From positions 277,501 through 341,500 of the forward strand of contig OX030958.1 of the NCBI GenBank assembly GCA_943735955.1: a stretch of 64,000 bases of DNA. Reading direction: 5' to 3'. Under the pieces are notes generated by a model. That model searched no databases. It was not told the origin of the DNA and was given only the letters and a program-made list of their open reading frames with translations. Source of the DNA: Piscicola geometra. Lineage: Eukaryota > Annelida > Clitellata > Hirudinida > Piscicolidae. Position numbers and translations under genes: made by a program. Below, piece after piece: positions 22,288 to 33,177 of this stretch (the stretch's first letter is position 1; each line of letters begins with the position of its first letter).

Positions 22288-22553
22288 TTACTCTCTCAAT
22301 ATCCCTATTTTATCTAATTGCTCCCATGTAAAATTTTCGTCTTCACGACCAAAATGACCGTAAGCAGCTGTTTTTTGATAGCATTGAGTACGAAGCTAAG
22401 CTTCGTCGAAGCTTAAGATGTTTAATAATTCAGCCGGGACGCATATCAAAATGCTGTGTTATTAGCTTAGTAATTTGTTCATTGCTTAATTTGCTAGTGC
22501 CGAAAGTTTCAGCATAAATAGATACGGGAGCCGCAACACCTATTGCGTAAGAT
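22288..22553 (-). pseudogene. metK: S-adenosylmethionine synthetase C-terminal fragment, broken, Rickettsia-like
   Basis: The minus strand reads [18 protein letters not shown], then [17 protein letters not shown], a TGA stop, IIKHLKL, and after a disturbed stretch [14 protein letters not shown] followed by [12 protein letters not shown] and the natural stop. These are the C-terminal blocks of MetK, which makes S-adenosylmethionine from methionine and ATP. Three lesions are visible: loss of everything upstream, an in-frame TGA after MRPG, and a small insertion with the palindrome AAGCTTAGCTTCG/CGAAGCTTAAG near 22390-22415 that shifts the frame. metK is a well-known decaying gene in Rickettsia, which imports S-adenosylmethionine from the host, so the damage may predate the transfer. 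It is the right edge of the bacterial block. Confidence 0.88.
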
Positions 22554-22555
22554 AT

Positions 22556-23095
22556 TTGCTATTTTCATCTCAGACCTATTAGACAATTATTACCTTACTT
22601 AGATGACTCTTCTTTAAAGATGTTAGTTTCTGCACTTTTTCTATCTCGAATTGACTATTGTAATTCACTCTATTATAATTTACTTGAAAGTACTTAAAAA
22701 CCATTTTAATTATGCAGCTAGAATCGTTAGCCGTACTCATATTTATCACCACATTCTAATACACTGGCTCCCTATCAAATGTAGGATCATATTTAAAATC
22801 TCTATCTTTATGTTTGAATTAAAAAACTCAGTATCTCCAGTCATTAATCTCTCACCCTTATCGGAGTAATCCATACAAAACCATTATTTTAATTTTCTTT
22901 TAATAACTCTTCTGCGTTCTTTTCATTATGCTGGTCCATCTATTTGGAGCTCATTACCTCTTCATTTAACTACTTCTAATTCACTATTTAAGTTTGGTAA
23001 GGATCTGAAGAAATATTTGTTGGACGAATTCGTTTTACAGCTCTTTTAAATTTGATTAAAGAGCGCTATAGAAATTAATTTGATTAATTGATTCA
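22556..23095 (+). mobile_element. CR1/L2-like LINE, 5'-truncated copy (family A)
   Basis: Translated pieces match the reverse transcriptase C-terminal region of the longer copy at 57865-59990: LSRIDYCNSLYYNLLEST, then AARIVSRTHIYHH, then HWLPIKCRIIFKI, with frameshifts and stops. The 3' end carries the family tail: AAAGAGCGCTATAGAAATT followed by a TTGA/TTAA-rich run. The 5' truncation point touches the bacterial metK fragment. Confidence 0.85.
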
Positions 23096-23482
23096 AGTAG
23101 ATTTTTCGTATGGTAGATTTCTACGCATAACATTTTACCGGTTTAAAATGTTTTTTTGAATAGATAGTTAATTCATTTCGAATGCAAAAGCAAAAATTCA
23201 ACAATTTAAATTTATTTTCTACTAATTTTTTTAATATATGGTTTTATTTTACCGATTTAAAATGTTTTCTTGTTTAAAAAAATACTTTATTTCGAATTCA
23301 AAATATTCGAAAACAACCCTGACTTTTGTCAGAAATGTAGAAAGTCCGTTTTATATATAAACATAAAAAAGGACAATTGGGTGTGATAACCAAATGAAGA
23401 GGAAGTAGAGATAAAGTTTATGGAAATTTCATATTTATAAATATTTTTTATCTAAATTTTTTCTCAATTTTATCATCTCAAA
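23096..23482. other. AT-rich intergenic sequence
   Basis: No gene or repeat recognised. It contains a twice-repeated motif around TTTACCGGTTTAAAATG and TTTACCGATTTAAAATG. Confidence 0.4.
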
Positions 23483-23783
23483 ATGACCACCTATGACTAT
23501 ATGACTTCTTTTCCTGTTACCTACGGACTTTCTCTTATGTCATTTTCTGTCATTCTTTTTTCATTAGTAAACTTTCAAATTAAACGTGTCACTAAAATTA
23601 AAAAAGAAAAAACAATTAACACAAAAACAAAAAATGAATCTTCAAAAAAAGACAAGAGCTGCCCAAAAGGGGATTTCGAAGACACGGCAACTGCAACTAG
23701 CGACCACACGCCACACAACGTCCGCTTTCGCCTACGAGAGAATTATTTTCAAGCAGAAATTGTAAAATGCCAGGATGCTATTT
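23483..23783 (+). CDS. Possible first exon of a host gene with an N-terminal membrane segment
   Basis: An ATG opens about 100 codons ending at a strong splice donor, GTAAGT at 23784. The predicted protein starts MTTYDYMTSFPVTYGL, has one hydrophobic segment (about residues 14-36, with LMSFSVILFSLVNFQ), then a Lys-rich stretch and a polar segment (FEDTATATSDHTPHN, RFRLRENYFQAEIV). The layout suggests a single-pass or signal-anchored protein. Against it: no family recognised, no downstream exon found, and the surrounding DNA is AT-rich and full of transposons. The base composition of the last third is less AT-rich than the flanks, as expected of coding sequence. Confidence 0.35.
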
Positions 23784-24040
23784 GTAAGTGCTTGCCTTGA
23801 TATGACTCCCATCATCACCATTTCATTGCCATGCGGCAATGCATTAAACTCTTCGCGAAATAAACTCGTCGAACAATTTTTTTTATAAATTTGTGAATAA
23901 ATCTGAATATTTAAAAAAAAGCTTTGATTTTTTCTTTTTTAAAATATAAACAAGAGAAAATTAAACATTTAAAAAATTTTATTACTTTATTAGTAAATTT
24001 AAAATGTATTCACAGACTTTAAATTCTGCTCTTTTAAAAA

Positions 24041-24270
24041 AAAAGTTAGCAACTTAGATGGTAGACGTCGGACTTGCAACTTAAAGGTCGCAAGTTCAAT
24101 CCTTGACAAGCAACCGTGAACTATCATATACCTAGTGTATATGATGCGGTGTTTGCGACGTATGCATTGAGAGATGTGTACGTTGTGTGGAGTGGCGCCT
24201 TGGCGCATAAGAACCATTGTAACATGGCCTGCGTCTGTCAGGCTGTGAACAGTATAGACAAAAAAAAAAT
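24041..24270 (+). repeat. tRNA-derived SINE, subfamily B
   Basis: The head resembles a tRNA gene with box A-like TTAGATGGTAG and box B-like AAGTTCAATCC. A palindromic core follows (ATCATATAC-CTAGT-GTATATGAT), then a body ending in GCCTGCGTCTGTCAGGCTG, and an A-rich tail. The same body is found at 44945-45250. Confidence 0.75.
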
Positions 24271-24882
24271 ATATACCTATAAGAATATATACTGGAATTC
24301 GCTGTTATTCGCTCAAAGTAGGGTAGCAAAATTATATTCATATATATATATATATTTTAATAATCTATATTCATCACGGCTTGACAGACGCAAGCCATGT
24401 TACAAAAAATACCAAAATAGAAGATGAACAAAAACCAAAATAAAATCGAGAAAGCGAAACAGATTGAAATTTAAAGATGAAAAACAATACACATTAAAAA
24501 TATATAATAACTAAAAGATAATTATTATATTCTAATGCAAATGATAATGGATTAAAAGCAAACAACTCGACCAAGGATATGGTGAATATGATAATAAATA
24601 AATAAATAAGTAATACAAATCAGGAATGATAATATAAATATAAATCATAGAATGAGATGTTTCAGAAGACGAGGGAGGAATGTTTTGCTTTAAAACGTGT
24701 TATATATTGGTGTATCGAAATTGTGCTTACGGGGTCTTATGTTATGTGTCGATGTCGAAGAGAGGGTAGAATTTGGTGAAGAACGTGGTCAGTTAGTGGA
24801 TATTTAAAAAATAGTTTAGTGTCTAAAGTGTTAAAAATAGAAGTGATAGATGGGTAGTGAAAGGGAAGAAATTTAAGTCTAA
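24271..24882. other. AT-rich sequence with an inverted SINE remnant
   Basis: Around 24375-24405 the sequence GACAGACGCAAGCCATGTTAC is the reverse complement of the 3' part of the adjacent SINE, so a truncated opposite copy is present. Nothing else is recognised. Confidence 0.4.
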
Positions 24883-25775
24883 TTAGTTTTTTAAGGACTG
24901 AAATTGCTTGATAATTTGCTGATTAGTAAAACCAGACCAAGAAGGAGCTGCATACTTAAGGTGAGAGATGATAAGGGACTCAGTGATGTCAAAGAGTTTG
25001 GCACCAAAAAGTCCATGGGAACGGATTGTTTTGATGGCATGAAAAGTTTGAGAGCATTTTTTGATAATATGATCTATGTGTGGTGAAATGTTGAGAGTGT
25101 CGGTGAAGGTGATACCTAAGATAGTGAGTTTGTTAGTGCGTTGTTTAACTGGTGGTGTGATGTGTTTATGACTATTGTGGACTACGAGTTCGAATGATTT
25201 TTTTATGTTAAGTGAAAGATTACTGAGCTTGGCCCACTTAGAGAAGGAGTCAAGCTCTAATTGGATGGTATGAGTGTTAGATGATAGAATAATGAGATAA
25301 GTGTCATCAGCAAATTTTAATATTTTATTAGAAAGGTAATATGGTTGAGATGAAGAGGCGTTGATTATAAAGGCAGATGGACCTAGAACTAAACCTTGGA
25401 CCACGCTAGAGTTGATGGGAAGGATACTCGAAAGTTGATTTAAATAAATGGTGGAATGTGATCGGTTGGAAAGGAATGAAATGAAAAGGTTGTATATGTT
25501 GTCATCAAGAGGAAGAAGTGCAAGATTGGAGGTGAGAGTGCCAAAAGCTTTAGTAAAGTCAAGAGCAATAAAGTGAACATGGCTGTTAGTTTTAAGAAGT
25601 GAAGTGATGATAGGTGTGATGGAAATGGTGGCAGAAGTAGGTGATCCTGTCGTGCGAAAAGCGAATTGATCATTAAGAATGGGGTTTACTGATGGGTGAT
25701 TGAAGCAAGGGTGAATATGTTGAGAAACTATAATTTTTTCAAGGAGGCGTGATAATATTGGGGTGACTGAAATGG
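24883..25775 (-). mobile_element. LINE reverse transcriptase fragment (family C)
   Basis: The minus strand is open across most of the reverse transcriptase domain, with blocks in order: PISVTPILSRLLEKIIVSQH, NDQFAFRTTGS, FIALDFTKAFGT (catalytic block A, normally DFSKAFDT), VVQGLVLGPSAF, FADDTYLI (the catalytic ADD triad) and a C-terminal part with LGITFTDTLNISPHI. The endonuclease and 3' end are missing. The intact FADD and long open frame suggest a fairly young fragment. Confidence 0.85.
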
Positions 25776-26149
25776 GGCGAAATCATAGGGGGCACCACGA
25801 GCAAAGTATTGAATGGGCCAACATGGCAAATTTGGTTAATTAATAGCCTTGCCTTTAATGGGGCCTGTGTTCGTTTTTTCCCTATAATCATCCCCTTTCA
25901 ATTTTTCAAATTTTCAACTCAATGGGCGACAGTTTAGTGAGAAATTTTTTATTAATTTGTACAAAATGATAATCAAAATTGCGTGTGGCGTGTGGTATAA
26001 TTATTCATATTATATAAAATTGAAAATATTCAAAATTTACTCAAAATTATATTCAGAAGTCAAAAATATAATACTGAAAATATAATGATTTATATTACAT
26101 AAAATTTTAAATAGTCACTCTCAAACATTACATTAAAAAATCAGAAATC
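25776..26149. other. AT-rich sequence with a GGGGC-containing element edge
   Basis: The start (GGGCGAAATCATAGGGGGC, then CCCTTTCAATTTTTCAAATT) resembles the terminal zone of the hAT element at 45525-46220 and may be the 3' end of the adjacent hAT remnant. No TIR pair could be closed. Confidence 0.4.
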
Positions 26150-27060
26150 ATGAAAAATGTCCATAGTTTTTTACGTAAGACTGGCAAACTCATTTGCCAC
26201 TGACACAATGCTAATACTGTCCATCAAGTCAAGGTGCACATTTGACATCATGATTGAATTCAGTCTTTTCTGTCTCATTGTCGATTGTAAATACGTTTTT
26301 AGTCGTCGCAGCCCGGAGAACGAACGTTTACATGACGAAGTGGTGCTAGGAAACCTGCCAGGGTTGCTACTGCTGAATAAATGGTTTTGTGAGTGTCACG
26401 TCTCACATCGGCATCGTGAAACCAAGCAATAATCGCCGGAATGTTATCTGCAATGTTGTTATGTGACAGAAGAGCGAGTTCACTTTTGAGATTGATGCGG
26501 TTGAGATGTGGGTGAAGACAAACGACTTTTTTCAGCAGGTTTTTGTCTATCTGCAGGCCCACCGTAGCTGATCGAAGCAACTGTTCTAGCGTTCTGGCTC
26601 GATCTAAAGATTGGTCGTCAAGATGCCAGCTGATCGTGTTATATAGCGAATCTACATCTTCGTGATAGTGAGAACGCTGGAATGCTTTTATATCATCAAA
26701 CTGAAACTGTTCACCGTCACCTGTGTCACTGGAGCCGAGATGTGCTGCTCTTCGTTCTCATTGTATTCGAACTGACTTTGCACGTCTCTCAACATGTCTG
26801 TGCGTTTACCCTGAGCCAGACAATGGACGAAATGAGCATTTGGTGAGCGTTCCTTCCTCCGCTGAGCTACTCTAAAAATTGCTCCGGACATTGCACTGGC
26901 TCCGTCGTAACCTTGACCATGTAGTTCACTGAAGGACAGTTGGCATCGTGTCATAACGTCAATCAGACATGCCGCCAGTATTTCCGCTTTCTGGCCAAAA
27001 CAATTTAGACTGTACAGTCCTAAAAAATCTTCTTGGGCTGCTAACATCATGTTTGTCAAT
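26150..27060 (-). mobile_element. hAT transposase remnant of the ZMYM1-like (DUF4371) type
   Basis: Minus-strand blocks in order: NCFGQKAEILAACLIDVM; GQGYDGASAMSG (a hallmark of this transposase group); NAHFVHCLAQ; a middle part with SWHLDDQSLDRARTLEQLL; and the C-terminal dimerisation piece RLKTYLQSTMRQKRLNSI. Frameshifts separate the blocks and the N-terminus is missing. Plus-strand ORFs here are shadows. Confidence 0.85.
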
Positions 27061-27242
27061 CGCTTAACAACATATCATCTGGACAATCAGTGTGGTCATT
27101 GGTATCAACTTCGTCCATAATAACATCAGACGAGAGGACGTTTTCAACTTTTTAATTGGTATTTTCGGTTGAGTGGATTGTGTGAGGAAACGCTTCCTAG
27201 TTTAAACAAAGTTTAATATATCAATTAATGAATTAAGCCTTC
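27061..27242. other. Short spacer between hAT remnant and LINE end
   Basis: Nothing recognised with confidence; a possible N-terminal extension of the hAT reading (DEVDTNDHTDCPDD on the minus strand) is present. Confidence 0.3.
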
Positions 27243-28150
27243 AACCATAATACAATACAATACAATACAACGACGAGTGTTATTAACGTGGCGTAAACCC
27301 GGACGGGCTTCAAGACCACTTAGTTATGGAAAATTGGATAATAATATTAATAATGATAGATGAATAAATGGTAAGTATAGGTAAAGTAAATTATTGAAAT
27401 TTAACAATATAATCATTTCTATATATATATATATTTATTTAAATAGACAAAATAAATTTTTTTTAAGTTAAAACTGAAATAATAAAAACAATAAATTTAA
27501 GATAAAAGTATATATATGTATAATATTATTATTATTATTATTTATTTTAACATTATTATTGACCATTAGTATAAATAAAGAAAATAAAGATGAAATTGGG
27601 AAGCAAGAGATTGATTAATGAAAAATGAGCAGTAAATTTGTAAGTTATTTTGATCGGTCGAACAAGTACGTTTTCAGGGAACGGCTTAATGTCGCGGTCG
27701 AGCTCGGGGGTTTGAGTCTATTGGGAAGACTATTCCAAAGAGTCGGCGCTGCGACAAAAAAGCTTCTTGCACCTGCATACTTGAGTTTGTAGCTCTGTGG
27801 AACTACATCTTTTGACCTGGAAGAACTGAGTCTTTCTCTCTGGGGAAGACTTGCTCTCATGACAATACTACTCGACAAATAATCTGGGCACTCATTAGAC
27901 AGACACTTGTGCATTAACAAGATGTTTTTGTATTTATTCTGTTTTCAACACGAAGCCAGTGGAGCTCCTTGAGAACAGGGCTGATGTCATCATACTTTCT
28001 AGCACCTGTTATGAGCCTATCTGTGGTGTTGATTATAGACTGAATTTTCTGCAGCTGTGTCATTGGCAACCCAGTAAGAATGATATTGCCATAGTCAATT
28101 CGACTGAGAACCAAAGCAGAAGCCAATGTTCTCAGTGAGTCCCTGGTCAA

Positions 28151-30955
28151 CAGGGGCGCAACCAGCCAAAAAGCTGGGGGGGGGGGGCTCAACTTTAGTA
28201 TTAAAAAAATAATTATTCACTGCAACTATTTTGTTTTGCAACATTAATTTTTATATTTTCTTGCTGTTTTAATACCGAGTTTTTTTTCACATATTTTGTA
28301 CAATAAATTGTAAATGTTAAATTTAAAAATTTTTCATTTTAATAATCATAATCTTTTATTTCCTGTTCACATTTAAAATTTCTCAAAACAATCTTTCCCC
28401 GCTTAGATAATTTTTCAATTTTTTCATTCGATTTTAGTATTTTTATACAAATTTAGTTCTAATTTCAGGGTGAAAAGATAGTTAATATTTGAATTAATTT
28501 TTTAATATTCAAAATAACTTGTAAAAGGTTTCCAATGCTTTTAAAAATCAATGGTGCGTTTTCGCAACTTTGACGTAATATGATTTCATATGATTTTTAT
28601 TAAGCCTAGTCATTCATTACAATAGTTATTATAAAAATAATAAAATTATTAATTTAATGTTAATGTATTATGAAATTTATGAAACTAAAATTAAAAGTTG
28701 AATTTTGTAGATGAATGTTGATATTTATATTTCGAAAAAAAATTCCAAACCGCAAATGCTTCAAACTTCAAAATTATTGAAAAAAATATAATCTTTTAAC
28801 TTCTCATAGGTTGATTATAAAATTAAAATAAAGATAACATTCGTCGTCAATGTCGTCTTTGAAACAGCACGACAGTTTATGAGTGCTGTTGTAATTCAAT
28901 TTAAGTAATTTGCTTTGTTGTATTTAAAATAATAATTATTTTTATTATAACTAATAAAATAATTATAAGTAATAATTTTATCGCACTATTTGCAATTGAA
29001 ATATATTTATGTTTTAATAAATGTGGTTTGAATCAATTTATTTATGATTTCTTACCGCACATAAGTATGTCACACTTCCCGCTCATGTTGCGTTTTCGCA
29101 ACATTTTGTCTCATTAAAACTTGTGAAAGAATTGTTTTCAATTTTGCTTGAGTTGTTATTATAACCATATAATGCAAGTCTAAATGTAAAAATCATGTTA
29201 ACTTTTTTTTCGGGTAGCGGCGGTAAATGGGCTAATCTAAAACTACCAATTATAATTGATAAAAAATTTAGATAGTTTATTGATGAAACAAAAGAAAAAC
29301 TACAAACTAAGTTGCAGAGTATTCTTAGAGTTACGTCATCATTTTTTAAACTAAGGTAAAAAGTAAAAAAATTGGTTTAATATGAGATCCTAAACAGTCT
29401 ATAATTTTTGTTGAAATATTTAGTTTCAACTAAATTTTGATGTGTTCTCGGTTACAAAATAATTTTTCGATCAGTTTGAAATTTTTTTTTTACCATTTCA
29501 TTTACTGGAAGAAGTGCAGTAGCGGTTTTGGTAGCAGATATTCTCAAACAAGCTTTGCAAACGAAGAGCAGAAACAGTCGTCTTAAGATGAATTTTAATA
29601 AGCCGATGTTTAGAAATTGCTTTTTCTGCATCTGATGAAGTAACTGGCAGACTCAAAACAACATCGAGCATATAGTGCAACTCGGGCTGAAGGCTTGTGG
29701 TTCAAAAGAGTTCTTGCAGTTCGATACATGCAATCTCACGTCTATGCTTTAAACATGGCGTGTTTATTTTTGTCTCGTTCTTAGTGGATATTTTATTAAC
29801 TTATTAACTTTAGCTAACTTTTTTTGCAGTATTTCCTTTGGTTTATTTATTCTCAGTCGTCTCGAGTTAATTTTATTTCACAAATACTCCATTCCTGCGA
29901 TTCCTCACCGATTATCATTATCGCTCAACATCACATCACCAAAATGAAATATTCTCCTAATCAATTAATAGAAATTCGCAACAACACGACTTTTCTCTCC
30001 TCCAAAATCACTACCCAACAAAGCTTCCCTACTTCTCGACACAATCTCTCAACATCACATTGACATCATGGCCATCACTGAGACATGGATCTCAGCTTAA
30101 GCCCCATCAGCAGTCAAGAATGACCTATGTCCACCAGGTTTTTCAGTAGTCCATCAGCATCGTGAGACTGGAAGAAAAGGTGGTGGGCTTGCACTTGTGC
30201 ACACAAATGATGTCACCTGCTAACGTATCGCCACGACCAAATTCGCTGAATTCGAACACCTCACAGTCAAAATCATCAACACTAAATCCCCAATCAACAT
30301 CACAGTAATTTACAGACCACCTGGCCCAATCACAACAAACTTCCTCAATGAGTTCTCTCAGCTCATCGAGAGTGATCATCTTAACAAGAACAACAATCTA
30401 AATAAGATGATAAATATAAAATTCCACTAAGTACCTGACAAAGAGCGCTTCTGTTTCGTGCCTTAGCGCTATATAAATGAATTTTTTTATTATTATTATT
30501 AATGAGATCAGACTGATCTGCACGTAAACTTGATGTGTTGATGTGATTTTGAGCTGTCTTTACACAGTTTCAGCATCCTTTCCATGAAGGTTGGATAATT
30601 CTGAAAGCTCGAGAGTTATTTTGTCTATCTGTGTCATGGCTGGAAAAATGTTTATATGAAAAGTGTAAAGATTTAAGAGTGTAGTTAAAGTCTAGTGGTG
30701 CTCTATTTTTTCTCAGAATTTGTGACAAGTTAGTGTTATTTTGGTGGGATCTCTATGTTCTGTGTTGATACATGAAATGTTTCGTGAGATAAAGACCCGA
30801 TGGCCATCCAGAGAAAATATCATTGTCCTATGGCATATTGAAAAAATTGATTACCCCCCCTTCCCTCCACCACCAAAAAAACTCATCGATTTTCGAAAAA
30901 TTGCGAGATCCTTCGAGCTCCCCCCCCCCAGCCCCTCCCCCTGGTTGCGCCACTG
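28151..30955 (-). mobile_element. hAT transposon (family 1), copy 1, with 8-bp target duplication
   Basis: Terminal inverted repeats CAGGGGCGCAACCAG and, on the other strand, CAGTGGCGCAACCAG. The flanks carry the perfect duplication CTGGTCAA (28143-28150 and 30956-30963), the hAT signature. Inside, the minus strand codes for the end of a hAT C-terminal dimerisation domain (LDVVLSLPVTSSDAEKAISK). Runs of G next to the ends are shared with the copy at 35137-37172. A LINE fragment is inserted at 29735-30503. Confidence 0.93.
29735..30503 (+). mobile_element. LINE fragment with APE endonuclease part, nested in the hAT
   Basis: Comparison with the uninterrupted hAT copy (35137-37172) defines the insertion precisely: GATACATGCAAT then GAGATCAG are adjacent there. 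The insert codes for pieces of an APE-type endonuclease (IDIMAITETWIS, KGGGLALVHTND, ITVIYRPPGP) and ends in a LINE tail with GCGCTATATAAATGAA and (ATT)n. The middle of the element, including the reverse transcriptase, is deleted. Confidence 0.85.
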
Positions 30956-31120
30956 CTGGTCAATAACCATCTTATGGATCGTATTTGGCGTAAAGAAGCA
31001 AAGCAGGTTTGAGTCATCTTGTTGATGTGTGTCGTCATGGTGAGGTATTTGTTGAGATAAACTCCTAGGTTTCTGACACTTTCAAAAGGCATAAAATGAA
31101 CCTTTCGCGAAACAAGACAA

Positions 31121-31679
31121 AAAACACAAGAGTCCGATAAAATTCAACACATAAATAGTTTGCAAGTCCTTGCATATTAGCTTCTTGTTAAAATGTTGGT
31201 ATATACTTTTTTTAGATACAGGATGAGTAAAAAAATATATGGTTTAGTTAAATAAACTAGTTTCTAATAAAATAGTTTAAAATTTTTTTATAAGTTAGAG
31301 CCTTGAATAGTGTTGTACATTAAATGATTTTGTTAAATAGTTTGTCTTCTGATCCAATAATTTAGTTTTTTTAAACTTCAAATAATAATAATTATTATAA
31401 TATATATCTTTCCATATTTTTTTGTTTTTAAATTTATCGCTTGCCAAATCTTGCTCTCGGAATTAAAATCTTGAACCAATAACTGTCTAAAGGACTACAA
31501 TAAAAACTTATTTTAAAAGGAAGAAGTGCCAGGGCTTCAAATTGAGCACCAGTGCACAGCTTGCAAGCACCCACTGGCTACCTACTTCACAAGGCAATGA
31601 GCTCTGCAGATGAAGGACAGACTGTCAGAACGAATCTTCTACACATGACTATGTTTATGTCTATTATCTATTGAAAACT
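31121..31679. other. AT-rich sequence, no gene recognised
   Basis: Mostly AT-rich. A less AT-rich stretch near 31530-31650 (around GTGCACAGCTTGCAAGCACC) has no clear frame or family. Confidence 0.4.
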
Positions 31680-32866
31680 GGTCTAGCTCAATGTCTTTAA
31701 AATTGAATACACTAAAATTTGAACTTATATTTTTTTATAAAAATGGTTAACTAATTAATGATCCATGTAATTTTTCCTCTCATACTATTGTTCCATCTAA
31801 TCATAGTCGTAGCTTAGGATTTATTTCTGACTCAAAATTAACCTTATCAAACCAAATTCTATCAGTTACTAAATCTTGCTATTTTCTTCTCAGACATATT
31901 AGACAATTATTACCTTACTTAGATGACCCTTCTTTAAAGATGTTAGTTTCTTTGGTTAGCCGCTCAAATAAATTTGTGGAATAAACGGTTTTGGGAATAG
32001 TATATTAAAATATTAGAATCTTAAGTCTAAATAAAATTTACATTTAATTAATTAGAATGTTTTTTGTGCGAATGTTGGTTGTTTTTGAATCTATCAAGGA
32101 ATGGGCGCAGCAGACCAAGATGGCCGCAGGGAATCAAGTGAGCTGCGACATAAAAAAAAAACCTTCCATAGCAGCAGCAGTTCCAGTGCTGGCAAAGACT
32201 TCTCCTTCACCCTCTATCGCAGTCTCGGCACCAGTGGCAAGACAGAAAATTGAGAAGAATGAGGATAGTGTTTTGTGGTTTTGAGGATGATGTGGTGATG
32301 ATTGTGCTGTGGTACAAGTGTTGGTATTGTGGTGATGATTGAATTTTTTATTGGTGGAGATAGTGATTTTTTGGCGGTGATTGTCATGGTGGTGTGGGTG
32401 AGTTTGGACTATTGAGGTTGATTGTTTGTTTTTTATATATTTAAATTGATATATATACATAATTGGTAGTGGTCTAAAAACCGTATTATTTAACCAATTT
32501 ATTTGAAAAGCGCTTTTGAATTAGACAAAAAGGGCTATATAAATGCATGTGATTGATTGATTGATTTCTGCACTTTTTCTATCTCGAATTGACTATTGTA
32601 ATTCACTCTATTATAATTTACTTGAAAGCACTTTAAAACCATTATAATTATGCAGCTAGAATCGTTAGTCGTACTCCTATTTATCATCACATTATCCAGG
32701 TCCATATATTTGGAACTCATTACCTCCTTATTTAACTCCTTCTAAATCATTATTTACTTTTCGCAAGGATCTGAAGACATATCTTTTTAACAAATTTATT
32801 TACGAGCGCTCTTGAATTTGAGGAAAGAGCGCTATAGAAATTGATTTGATTGATTGAATAAACATT
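31680..32866 (+). mobile_element. CR1/L2-like LINE (family A) copy, split by a retroposed insert
   Basis: Pieces match the long family A copy: LKLNTLKFELIFFYKN, RSLGFISDSKLTLSNQIL, SCYFLLRHIRQLLPYLDD before the insert, and ALFLSRIDYCNSLYYNLLE, GPYIWNSLPPYL, TFRKDLKTYLFNKF after it. The 3' tail AAAGAGCGCTATAGAAATTG and (TTGA)n is intact. The insert occupies about 31957-32567. Confidence 0.85.
31957..32567 (+). mobile_element. Retroposed insert with unrelated ORF and a LINE-type 3' tail
   Basis: This interrupts the LINE reading between KMLVS and ALFLS. It ends with GGGCTATATAAATGCATG and (TTGA)n, a variant of the LINE tail, so it was probably copied by LINE machinery. It holds a 75-codon ORF (32057-32284) with TKMAAGNQVSCDIKKKPS and two Ala/Ser/Pro-rich runs (AAAVPVLAKTSPSPSIAVS). 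I do not recognise the protein. It may be an exon or an ORF1 remnant carried inside a retrocopy. Confidence 0.5.
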
Positions 32867-32870
32867 TTCC

Positions 32871-33150
32871 CAGGTTGTAGATAAACCGCACACCAAAGAA
32901 AGCGCGCTGCATGTGTTAAATGCACATTTTCTTTTGCACATGATCTTCGTTTTATCCATTTTATTTTTACCTTTTAAAAATTGATATTTTATTTTATTGA
33001 TATTGATTTTCTAAAATCAGTCAAATAAATTGTTTTTTTAAACTTTTTTTTCAATTTTTCAAAATTTGTAAACATTTTTTAAACAATTTTAGAATAAATA
33101 AAATATTTTTATAGGTTTCTGCAAATAATTAAATAAATTTTAATCATAGA
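32871..33150 (-). mobile_element. MITE, partial copy
   Basis: It matches the reverse complement of the right part of the element at 33178-33657 (CACACCAAAGAAAGCGCGCT, then GTTAAATGCACATTTTCTT). One end is missing, so with its neighbour it makes a large imperfect inverted repeat. Confidence 0.7.
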
Positions 33151-33177
33151 TATAGTATATACTACTTGTTGTTTGTA

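Larger units (their letters stand above)
27243..31120 (-). mobile_element. CR1/L2-like LINE (family B), split by a hAT insertion
   Basis: Minus-strand coding pieces: SVRNLGVYLNKYLTMTTHI and CFASLRQIRSIRWLLTS (30964-31092), then after the insertion ALVLSRIDYGNIILTGLP, KELHWLRVENRI, YLSSSIVMRAS, ARSFFVAAPTLWNSLPNRL and SRSLKTYLFDRSK. This is the usual C-terminal part of CR1/L2 reverse transcriptases. The 3' end is probably the GACGGGC-containing hairpin and (TTGTA)n tail at 27243-27312, which is also present at 48662-48727. The coding sequence continues across the hAT when that is removed. Confidence 0.85.

Noticed and set aside
19610..22553. A complete bacterial operon or plasmid
   Set aside because: Both end genes are truncated and there is no replication or transfer gene; it is a fragment.
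26157..26432. Plus-strand ORF of 91 codons
   Set aside because: It is a shadow of the minus-strand hAT C-terminal domain.
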